NCBI GenBank assembly: GCA_963971405.1
Contig: OZ020488.1
Location: 5,084,001-5,148,000, forward strand
Direction of reading: 5' to 3'
Length of the DNA: 64,000 bases
Source: Psococerastis gibbosa
Taxonomy: Eukaryota > Arthropoda > Insecta > Psocodea > Psocidae
Numbering within the stretch: position 1 is the stretch's first letter; every line of letters begins with the position of its first letter. The notes under the pieces are model-generated. The model did not search any database and had not been told where the DNA came from. It was given only the letters and a program-made list of their open reading frames with translations. The position numbers were made by a program, and so were the translations under genes. This document shows positions 55,831 through 64,000 of this stretch, one piece after another.

Positions 55831-56039
55831 TAGTTAGCTTGTTATCGTAATCGTGTGTTTTTTATATCATTTTGCATGCATCCACGCAGCTATGGATGCA
55901 TTTCGACCTCGTCATAAAAACAAACTACCAGTTGTAATAAAAAATAAGTTAATAAACTGTTCTCACACATAATACAGTACATAAATTAGTCACTGAGAGC
56001 TTTAAAAGTACCTATGTTGCAGTTGCCATGAATTCTTTG

Positions 56040-56640
56040 AAGGAATAAGGACAGACTGAGATTAACATTTTTTGAGTTTAAATTTGAATACCTTATGAGG
56101 TAGGCTGACCACTTTTAAAGGGAGCTTGTTTAGTATTTTGGAGCCAAGATGTGCAAGTCCTCTTGCTGTGGCTACTATCTTTTTTCTTTCGACAATCAGT
56201 CTGTCCCTGTTCCACCTAGGCTATTATAAGATTCATGGATGTGATGTCACAATTGCGACGGAGTGGCAACTGCAGGTGTGCTTGAACAGCGAGTCCCAGG
56301 ATGTATATAACGCTGAAAGTGATGCCATGATCTCCAGTAATGGAAAAGGGGCAAAAAAGCATGACACCCTTTGGTCCCAAGTCCCACTAGACGCTCTGAT
56401 GGTCCGTTTTTGCATCTTATAAAGATTCGAGTGGCGTTGGAAGAACCTCCCCAGTACTCCACACCATATTATCTTAGTCTACTCTCAAACAAAGAATATT
56501 ATGGAGTGATTAGTGTTGTTTTATCAATACGATGCAATAAATTTCTGAGGAGACAGACAACCGACGTGCTAGTGTAGGGCAAAGTCTACTAATGCGGGGA
56601 CGCCATGTAAGACCACTCGATTGTGCAATCACTTACCTCT
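56040..56640 (-). mobile_element. LINE RT C-terminus fragment
   Basis: Minus-strand pieces in several frames read EYWGGSSNATRIFIRCKNGP, CPFPLLEIMASLSALY and GLAHLGSKILNKLPLKVVSL. These follow the CR1/Jockey order: YG-x-x-x-WG...LQKRAIR, then LPL-x-YI, then GSK-x-FN-x-LP. Multiple stops and shifts. The plus-strand frame of 98 codons here is a shadow. Confidence 0.7.
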
Positions 56641-58080
56641 AATCTGTACCTCATGGTGAAGATGGAAGTGCGTAATAGCGACTGACCAGATATAGGGGAC
56701 CGAATTTGAGCAGGATACATGAAAAACATAGAATTAATTCTGGGCAGGGCACTCTTTTGTCCTGGGGTTGCGAAACTGGTGGAGGAACTTAATTATATTC
56801 AACAGCATAAGGATGCAGAAGACTAGTAAAGTCGCCATGACTACCATTACCATGGCGAACGCCAATATCAGAAGCTATATAGTAATTCTGGGTCGGGAAT
56901 AGTGTATAGGCCTACAGTAGTTGGTAGACTACTATACGTACTACAATAACTGGACTATGAAACTGATGGCTGAGGTTTGAGACACCCGCGAGAAACCACC
57001 GGACCACTCTGTTTGGAGTAATTTTATGCGTCTTATTCTGTCAAATATCATCTCTATTGCTGTTGCTGTTGAAATTCGGTTAGCCGCACTATTCTGGGCC
57101 TGGACAACTGTTTATAGAGAGGGGTGCACTTACTATGAATGTAATGTCACAGCAGACCCGTTTTGTGCTCACTGTAGGCGTGACTGCAGTGCAGAAGAAA
57201 GATTCGTAACCCTAGTATTCCTACTGTGATACTGTATGTTCAACTATGTGAAAGATATGTAAACCCAGATACCTAGTCTACATTTTTATTAGATACCTAC
57301 TCCGTTTATGTAAGTTAAAGTTTAATTTAATCAGTATAAATATAAATAAATCTATTTTATAATGAAACCATAATAAATATAAGTTTAGGTGCTGAAAAAA
57401 TTGCATAAAAACACAGTTAAAACATTTTTATAAAAAAAATCACATATTGAAAAACTTTTAAAAACTTCCACAACGAACTTATTCCAGCGGCAAAACTTCC
57501 AACTATTTTACAGGTTGTCCAAGTGTCCAACAAACAAAACAAAAATCTGAAACAAAAAAATAAACAAATAAACTTATCCGCGTCCTTGATGTTAATTTTT
57601 TAAGTTATTTAACAAATATTAATAATTTACTGCTAAATACTAACTGAAATTATTGCCGTAGTATTTGCAAACGTTTTAAAATTTATTACGTAAGTATGTT
57701 TGCACTCTTAAGCAGAGAGGTCCGATGTTTCTCCTGTTATTGCCAATGTGCTGTATTGTTTACCTCGTAAAACTTGAGATGTAACTAAAAATGTATTTCC
57801 TATTATCCATAATTTATTTTTCAAATTTTGAGCTAAAATACAGATACAAGTCCGTAACCATCGACCTCTGAAATCAAGCATTTTTTATAGCTATACACAC
57901 TTACTGAATATACAACTGCCAATAGTGGTATATACATTTCATAGCCTATAATTCCCTCTACTAGAAGTTCTAAGGTTATGTAAAATGCATTGGATATTGG
58001 AATTACACACCTAATTGGAGTACAAAATATTATGAACTCAACACACCTTTCAAACCAAAGTATAATAAAATATGTAATAG
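56640..58080. other. Intergenic between minus-strand gene and tsg
   Basis: AT-rich. A 67-codon plus frame at 57026-57229 has a C-x5-C...C-x2-C-x3-C cluster but neither a signal peptide nor splice sites, so I do not call it. The rest shows nothing recognisable. Confidence 0.35.
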
Positions 58081-58320
58081 ATGGCGCCAGCCCATTAGCG
58101 AAGTATTGCCGATAGTGGTGAAACGTAGGGGAAAATTGCGCTGCGGGAGCGGAGGCTGCTGATTTCCTGGGCGTCGTTTCGTCGATCAAGCTATGAAATC
58201 CGAGTTTAAGATTAAAAATAATCGCCATAGTAGGCCAGCTGCTGATGTGATCGTGTTCAACCTGGCTATGTATAAGTGGCGGTGCCTATAGATTTGACGT
58301 AAAGCGGCCGCTTGAAAAGT
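58080..58320 (+). promoter_or_regulatory. Possible tsg promoter / first noncoding exon region
   Basis: This is a short stretch with raised GC and CpG (GATGGCGCC near its start, several CG dinucleotides at 58130-58190) in otherwise AT-rich DNA, about 0.8 kb upstream of the first tsg acceptor. A GAAAA|GTATGT donor-like site lies near 58317. No TATA box or proven start is visible. This is inference from position and composition only. Confidence 0.2.
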
Positions 58321-58427
58321 ATGTTGTATGCTTGGGACATTATGGCTTGAACCTTCCAAAATAGTTCGATGACTACTTCGGAATCGCTGATTGACTGGGC
58401 AGCAAACGCCCACCTTACCCGTATGTT

Positions 58428-58610
58428 TCAAGCAGGGGGGGGGGGTAGAGGGGTAGCTGCCCCCCCCCCAAATTTGGTAAATCTATTGTAAATTAATTTA
58501 TTACGCTCTGATTTAATCGATCCTACATATGTTTTTCCTAATTTGACCCACAACTATCCCCCCCCCCCAAAAAAAATAAAATGGGCTGGATCCGTCCCTG
58601 CCGTATCTCC
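58428..58610. mobile_element. G-rich hAT-like MITE ending GGATCCGTCCCTG
   Basis: The right terminus GGATCCGTCCCTG is the inverse of the CAGGGACGGATCC at 23684, and the interiors match (CATATGTTTTTCCTAATTTG). The left edge is a G run and is poorly defined. A related block lies at about 45290-45425. Confidence 0.5.
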
Positions 58611-58969
58611 AGCATAGTATTTTGTAGAATAATTAAGCCACAATTGGAGGGTGACAATCCTTACTTTACTTTTCTTTATAACTCATTAAAAATCGAATAT
58701 CAATCGTAGCCATTAAAAACATTCAGAAAATTTTAACGTAGTGGGGGTACTCAAGTTTGCCCTTAAGCCTACTCTCAACAATGGCCCTTAAACGCAAAGT
58801 TCCTTGATTAGGCAGCCACATTGCCAAAGGAAAAATATTGGGATTTGAGAAATGAAAATAAAATCTGGAAAATTTATCAACCCAAACTTATATTATACAG
58901 TATATACTGTATATATTGCAGTAATACATTATTATAAATGTAACACTGACATTTATATAACTTTGGTCG

Positions 58970-59085
58970 AAGAGGCAACCTCGTGGGCGTGGTTAAGCGG
59001 TGAAGACGACGCCCCGGATATGCGTAGATCGTGGGTTCTAATCCCTCCAAGCCTATTTTTTTCTATATCCTCTAATTTCGGTCCT
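58970..59085 (+). mobile_element. tRNA-derived SINE S1 just upstream of tsg
   Basis: GGGCGTGGTTAAGCGGTGAA, GACGACGCCCCGGATATGCG and GATCGTGGGTTCTAATCCCT precede the TTCTATATCCTCTAATTTCG tail. It ends about 20 bases before the tsg acceptor at 59107. Confidence 0.7.
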
Positions 59086-59107
59086 AACGTTTATCTTAAA
59101 CTTGTAG

Positions 59108-59336
59108 GTGACGTAGCAGCCATTGAAAGCCATGAATTTCCCACTGATTGTTTGCGCATCACTATTTCTAATTCTTCTCCATGGCGCGACTGCCTGCAAT
59201 GAAGCCGTTTGTGCTAGTGTTGTCAGTAAATGCATGTTGACACAGTCATGCAAATGCGACTTAAAGAATTGTTCTTGCTGTAAGGAATGCTTCAACTGTC
59301 TGGGCAATCTTTATGACGAATGCTGCTCATGTGTTG
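59108..59336 (+). CDS. tsg: tsg exon with start codon, signal peptide and first Cys-rich domain
   Basis: The acceptor is AAACTTGTAG at 59098-59107 and coding starts at 59132. The donor is GTGTTG|GTACGT after 59336, leaving phase 1. The first 24 bases are 5' UTR. The coding part holds the signal peptide and about a dozen cysteines of the N-terminal domain. Without splicing the frame would stop within two codons of the donor, which supports this exon end. A SINE lies directly upstream of the acceptor. Confidence 0.9.
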
Positions 59337-61409
59337 GTACGTAGACATTATATATTATAAAATTAATAGTATCCACGAAAGAGGTGGTTCCCACCAAGTT
59401 GGAGTAATCGTTCCTGCTCCCCACTGGTATGTTTGGGTCTTACCAATAGTCTGCTATCAGCCCATCACTTATTACAGTACAATTTTCTATGTAGACAGAT
59501 AACCTAATCTGGTTAGTGGTTAGCTTCTTAGCATTCATCTGGTGAACAACACCCAACTTATTTGTTATTTTATTTTATCTTAATTTATGATAATTAAAAT
59601 TTTACATCAAATAAAATTTACCCGCACGAGTGAACCCGTCTATGCTATCCTATTTATCAATTAAGATAAGGTACTGCAATAGCTCCATGGTAAATAATTG
59701 TCTTAGGGTTAACATTTGGTAGCCTCGAGTTTCCCTATCTCAAAGCACTGATTTAATCGATGGGGCGATTACATAGTCAAGAACGGGCAGACCAATATAA
59801 TGCAGTAATGGCCAGGTATGTTGGCTGGGCAAGTTTCCTGTAGAATCCGTTGAATTATCAAGTAATAATACAGTAGTTCTGTAAAATAACAGTGAAACAT
59901 TGCATTAACTATTGATTTAATGTTTCTAGATATGTGCCCCAAGCGAGATGATGACGATGATTCACTCAGTACCAAAAGTCATATAGAAAAGTTCAAAGAA
60001 CCGTTACCAGGTCTTTTCCAGGTGTTGACAGATCATCCCGACCCTAGTACCAAATGGCTGGTCTACACCATGCGCAACAGCATCAGTGACGAGTCTTTCC
60101 CTTATAAGGTAGACAAGCACGTCAAACTGGACACTAGTAAGTATTAAGTCATTGAGTATGGCTGGACTATGAAATGAAATTCGAAACTAGACAAAAAGAA
60201 AACAAATTCAAAACAATTCATCAATTGAACGTATTTCGAAGACGAACAAGAAATTATTGAATCCGATCCCCTTGAGGATTCAAACTACCCTGCTCACTTT
60301 TTCCCCTGCCTCTAATGGCTACTAATACAACAAGCAATGTAAGTCCTACTGAGGTTTTTACATTTTGTCCCTCTGGCTACACATTTCATTAACTCAGGTA
60401 ACTGTGTCAGCAATGGACTAATAGTCTCCGGACTCCATCTCAGTCACCTACCAACTCCTATCAGACCAGCAAATGTTAACGAATTCTGACAGGTTTTCTG
60501 ACAGTCTCGATCATACGGTTATTGAGGTCATTAAACATATCAGCAGCAGGATGCACAGTGTTGATATTATTCACTTAAATAATTATAATAATAATAATTA
60601 ATAACATTTACTAATAGATAAATGTTTTAAGTTGTGCAAGTCCGAGATTCCAACAACATGCACTGTGCTTCCACAAACGATGCCGATGTCGGTTTTCACT
60701 AAAAATACACAATTATTTATTTGTTTGATTTCTGTCGCAGAAAATGAGCAGGAAGTAGATCCACAGAAGGCAGTCAACTGTACGGCAGCTTACTTTCCGA
60801 ATTGCATGCCTTGGAAGAAGTGCCGTGAGGCGTGCAGAGCGACGGGCGCGAGCAAGTTCAGGTGGTTCCACGACGGGTGCTGCGAATGTGTAGGCCCCAA
60901 CTGCATCGGATACGGCAGTGATCAGAGTTTGTAAGTTTTACTTCAAATATTCACATCTCCGTCGATATTAGTCGTAGAGAGATACAAGTATCTCCGTGTC
61001 TTGGAAAGATGGTTTTGAAGTGAGCGCGATTCAAAAATATCAGGGCAAGTTTAGGTCACAATGGCCGCAATGCATTGAATTTAATTTGTGGTGGTCCCAA
61101 GGAAGGAGTTCAAAAACAGCGGCCAATTGGTGCTACATGTCATACATCAATATGTAGAGGAGCATTTCTGCTATTTTTGACGGCTTTATACGTTCGATAT
61201 TTCCTGTGAAGTCAAATTTGTTGAAAAAACCCGTAGTGGGGGTACTCCGGTTTGCTCTTAGTGTTATTTTGTGTTGTTTTAGATGTGCAGAGTGCCCGAA
61301 GATTCAAGAAGACGAGCTATCAGAAGACGATCTTTCGAATTTATACTACGATGACGAATCTGAATATACCATTGGTGACGGAGCTGACAAGCAAGCGGTG
61401 GACAATTGA
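59132..61409 (+). CDS. tsg: Twisted gastrulation (Tsg/TWSG1), secreted BMP modulator, 4 coding exons
   Basis: Tsg proteins are secreted, bind BMP ligands and Chordin/Sog in the extracellular space, and tune BMP signalling in dorsoventral patterning. Joining 59132-59336, 59930-60136, 60741-60930 and 61283-61409 gives 729 nt, that is 242 residues plus TGA, close to known family lengths (human TWSG1 223, fly Tsg about 250). All junctions are GT-AG and phase-consistent (1, 1, 2). The protein has a signal peptide (about residues 1-21, [21 protein letters not shown] split by position), a first cysteine-rich domain with dense CxC and CC pairs, a linker, and a second domain containing [20 protein letters not shown] and [11 protein letters not shown]. 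The last exon restores a CxxC pair (CAEC) and adds an acidic tail. N-x-S/T sites are seen at NCS and NCT. A TTG nine bases upstream is in frame, but ATG at 59132 has a better context (G at -3) and fits the signal peptide. An upstream noncoding exon is implied by the acceptor at 59106-59107. Confidence 0.95.
59930..60136 (+). CDS. tsg: tsg exon: end of first Cys domain and acidic linker
   Basis: The acceptor is TGTTTCTAG and the donor is ACTA|GTAAGT, phase 1 to phase 1. The exon completes the cysteine pattern (CCSCVDMC across the junction). It then encodes a run of aspartates and the linker, with [18 protein letters not shown] followed by residues typical of the moderately conserved middle of Tsg proteins. 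Confidence 0.92.
60741..60930 (+). CDS. tsg: tsg exon: C-terminal Cys-rich domain
   Basis: The acceptor is TCTGTCGCAG at 60731-60740 and the donor is AGTTT|GTAAGT after 60930, leaving phase 2. It encodes the most conserved block of the family: [21 protein letters not shown], then [19 protein letters not shown]. One possible N-glycosylation site (NCT) is present. Confidence 0.95.
61110..61250 (+). repeat. R3 fragment in the last tsg intron
   Basis: GCGGCCAATTGGTGCTACAT, GTAGAGGAGCATTTCTGCTA, CGATATTTCCTGTGAAGTCA and GTAGTGGGGGTACTC follow R3 order. It ends about 30 bases upstream of the last-exon acceptor. Confidence 0.75.
61283..61409 (+). CDS. tsg: tsg last coding exon: CxxC and acidic tail
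   Basis: The acceptor is GTTGTTTTAG at 61273-61282. Phase 2 joining gives L-C-A-E-C-P, which aligns in position with the terminal CxxC of vertebrate TWSG1. An acidic tail of about 35 residues rich in D and E then ends at TGA 61407-61409. The tail is longer than the vertebrate C-terminus. No AATAAA is seen close downstream, so the 3' UTR end is unknown. An R3 repeat fragment ends about 30 bases upstream of this exon. Confidence 0.85.
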
Positions 61410-62162
61410 ACTATCTAACTTTTTATTCAGCTGTGCCAATTTTGCCTTAATTATTCCTGTTAATTGTACGAGTGATGTGAGCTGTTAAGGCTAAGCGTTG
61501 TTTAAAGCGGCTGTAAACAAAATGGCCGACATGTCAATTTTATGATAGTAATTTTTTCTTTTCGTACAACTCAAATCTTGGTAAAATTGTGATATAAAAA
61601 AAAATAGAGCAGAGGCAAGAGGAACGATCGTTTAACAGCCTCAGTCCTTTTTTTTTTTTTTTTTTTTTAAATGTACTCAATAAGAACATTAAAATTGTTA
61701 TTAGAAGCTCTTCGATAGATAAGTAAGTAAGTAAATAATACATTACAGTTTTTTCATATACAGTTTTCAATATCTACCCCAGTACCAAGTACTCAAGGAG
61801 ACTTGTATCACTGGGGAAATTTCAAGTTTGCATTTCTTTTATTTTATTTTATATTTATTTATAGCCCTCTGTTCAGTTCAGTTCACTCTGAACTGAACTG
61901 TTGAATCCACTTATAGAGGTGAGTGGAGCTGCCGTTCAGTTCATTAACAATTCCCAGTCCGTCAATTCAGGTTACCCCTGCCGATAACAATGGCATTAAA
62001 CATAAGGGTGGTAAATACCCCCAGGTAACTTTGGTTCCTACTATACTGGGAGTCGAAAGTTACAGTTACTTGTGTTTCTGAAAATGGCGGCTAAATGTAT
62101 TTTTATTTCGAATTAATTGAATAATTTAAATTAAAGTAAATTAAAAATCAGTTTGGTCTGAA

Positions 62163-62318
62163 GGCGGCTTCCACATCCACTTGTCAATAATCCGTCATTT
62201 GTGCTTCAATAATAGATGAGATTTTTTTTACTCTACATAAAAACAAAAATCTCATCAATTATTGATGCACAAATGACGCCTATACATAATATATATATAT
62301 ATATATATAATAGCCGCC
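62163..62318. mobile_element. Short MITE with GGCGGCTTCCAC ends
   Basis: The left end is GGCGGCTTCCACATCCACTT. The right end is the degenerate ATAGCCGCC followed by TAA. The interior has inverted AATAATAGATGAGATTTTTT and AAAATCTCATCAATTATTGA, shared with the right part of the 4718-5129 element. An (AT)n tract occupies part of the right arm. Confidence 0.65.
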
Positions 62319-62968
62319 TAATACATAGTGTAAGGTGAGTGACCAAAAGCTAACCTGACTCATCGCCAGCCAACTGTCGGTAGAACCGACATTTGGCTGT
62401 TTTTACCCGAATATTTACCCGAAGAAACAATTACTCTTACTTGGTGGGAATCACTATTAACTTTTCTAATACAGTATTCATCTTTCCTGCGACGATTTTG
62501 CCAAGATTTGAATAGGAAATACGAGTACCAACTAGCGGACTGTTTTATTTTTTTCTCAGCCTTGAAGCCTACGTCACTCAATCCGTATTAACATTTGGTG
62601 TTAACATTTGTACATTCCATATTCTGTTGTGCCAATTTACCTAAAACATTCCTAAAAGGATTAGTGGATGCCATTAACAAATTAAGTAAGAAAATTTATG
62701 TTACGTATTTTAGCGGTTAACGTGTTTATTTTTTTTTCGAAAATTGGACGCTCCCATTGCATTTAGTATTTAGATACTCACCCTTGGTAAAATAAGAAAA
62801 GTCAGGGAAATTTGAAATTACTCGAAAAACGCTAATATAAACACACCAAGCGAGCACTCCCACTGCCTAGTGAGTTGCCTGGCGACAAGGGTTAATACAC
62901 ATTAATTTATTTTAGTTATTTCTCACTTTCGACAGTTCTGTGTTGTTTGTTACGATATTGGGCACTAA

Positions 62969-63109
62969 GGCGGGTTTCCACATACGTCAATCGTCAGTGA
63001 GAAATATGGTTTTGACGTGGTAGCAGAATTTTTAGTATGTCTTTAATGTCTGCTAAACCTTCAATTTTTATATTTCTCATTGACGATTGTCGTATGTGGA
63101 AACCCCGCC
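62969..63109. mobile_element. 141-bp palindromic MITE, GGCGGGTTTCCACATACG ends
   Basis: The ends GGCGGGTTTCCACATACGTC and CGTATGTGGAAACCCCGCC pair along with AATCGTCAGTGAGAAATAT and its partner. The centre contains GACGTGGTAGCAGA and TGTCTGCTA. The flanks are TAA and TTA. It is the smallest MITE-A group member here. Confidence 0.8.
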
Positions 63110-64000
63110 TTATGAGTTAGGTCCATACAGATGGTGTCTCATCAGACTAATTGATCTATTGAAAAAACTGTTAATTTTATTTTTATTTTATTATTTTATT
63201 ATTACTTTTTGCTTTATTTACTTTACTTTTTAATAAATTATGAAGCGCAGGACCATTAGGGTAAACGCGCTTTTTCATGTGAAGACACTGTAATAGACAT
63301 GTCGTTAGTAGTTGGGTTTGTGGTTTGGCAAACTGCTATCGGGAGCACTCGGGTTACAGTAAGGTACACAAGTCTAAAGCAGTTTTTCCGTTGCTTGCAT
63401 TAAAGCAGTGTTGGCGTTGCGGCCTATTGTGCCTTTGCTACTGTTATTTTAGTTTATTAAATGAAGTTTGCTGGAATGCTAGGGCTGCTGAGTGCAGAAA
63501 TGAAAGGGTGTGCTAAAATAGGTATTATTTTTTTAAATTTATATTTATTGTTAATAATTTAAAGTAAAAATGCCCATGTATTTTATGTTTATTTACTTTT
63601 TATTTAGATTTCTATCTGCCCTGATTTTTCCAACTTACCAAAGGTATGTGAGTAGTTGGTACTCCTTGTGTGATGCAAGGACTGTTTATTACTGTTTATT
63701 TATAGTCCAGAATACAGTATTAACCGTTGTTCCCCTTTTGAACAGTCTGCTAATTTTTGTGAATGTATTGTACTTTCTGTAATGTATTGTACTAGTATTA
63801 ATGTAATATTGCTGTAATAGACATCAAACTATGCGAAAATAAAGTAAACACGCAGTTTTAGTTTGCTAAATTTTTAAGTCGGTCTCAAGAAACAATAAAT
63901 AAATATATATATGTATAATAAATATTTTCGATAGGTCAGCAGTCTACCCTGTGACTACGATTTGCCCCAAATCTACAATATTTTTTAAAACCGTTATTAC

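Larger units (their letters stand above)
61410..64000. other. Downstream of tsg: MITEs and AT-rich DNA, no gene seen
   Basis: Contains a T22-class run near 61648, a short palindrome at 61868-61905 (GTTCAGTTCACTCTGAACTG core) and the two MITEs listed. The small frames at 63325-63782 lack recognisable domains. Confidence 0.4.

Noticed and set aside
57026-57229. Small cysteine-containing frame as a secreted peptide gene
   Set aside because: No signal peptide, no splice support and no repeated cysteine spacing of a known family.
1-64000. LTR retrotransposons, Polinton-like or other virus-derived elements
   Set aside because: No LTR pair, protease/integrase, capsid or envelope-like frame was recognised. 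All reverse-transcriptase-related pieces fit LINEs.

Overview
This is a repeat-dense, AT-rich window of an animal nuclear genome. Genes are split by GT-AG introns, and the rest is made of LINE and SINE remnants and many small terminal-inverted-repeat elements. The LINE 3' ends, tRNA-derived SINEs and long G/C homopolymers fit an invertebrate, most likely an arthropod or other protostome. I cannot name the species. No bacterial-style operon, CRISPR array, rRNA or convincing tRNA gene is present. I recognised no LTR or virus-derived element.

Two host genes can be supported. On the plus strand at about 59.1-61.4 kb is a complete coding sequence for Twisted gastrulation (Tsg/TWSG1), the secreted cysteine-rich BMP modulator. 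Four coding exons join in phase to give 242 residues with a signal peptide. On the minus strand is an unrecognised gene. It has one large coding exon at 50.4-49.7 kb and, after a possible 29 kb intron, two exons at 20.2-20.0 and 18.9-18.8 kb. Each of these two carries a motif that fits a PAM2 (poly(A)-binding-protein MLLE-binding) peptide. Its promoter may be the CpG-rich stretch near 55.5-55.8 kb.

Layout. 0-18 kb: intergenic or intronic, packed with palindromic MITEs, SINEs, LINE ends and a hAT MITE. 18.7-20.3 kb: a four-copy tandem array of the PAM2 exon, two copies intact and two decayed, with a transposon fragment in each spacer. 20.3-49.7 kb: probable giant intron full of nested transposons. 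49.7-50.4 kb: the large exon. 50.8-51.7 kb: a full R1 repeat. 53.1-55.35 kb: a tandem array whose unit carries a minus-strand splice donor, including three identical 154-bp units. 55.4-55.8 kb: CpG-rich candidate promoter. 56-56.6 kb: LINE remnant. 59-61.4 kb: tsg. 61.5-64 kb: MITEs and AT-rich sequence with no gene seen.

Labels used below: R1 = a 0.7-0.9 kb interspersed element containing a GACAGACA tract; R2, R3, R4 = other recurrent repeats; MITE-A group = palindromic elements with GGCG-type ends and 3-bp TTA/TAA/TGA flanks; S1-S3 = tRNA-derived SINEs. The most interesting signals are the tandem PAM2 exon array, with a 3' splice site apparently supplied by R1, and the decaying array of splice-donor modules upstream of the same gene.
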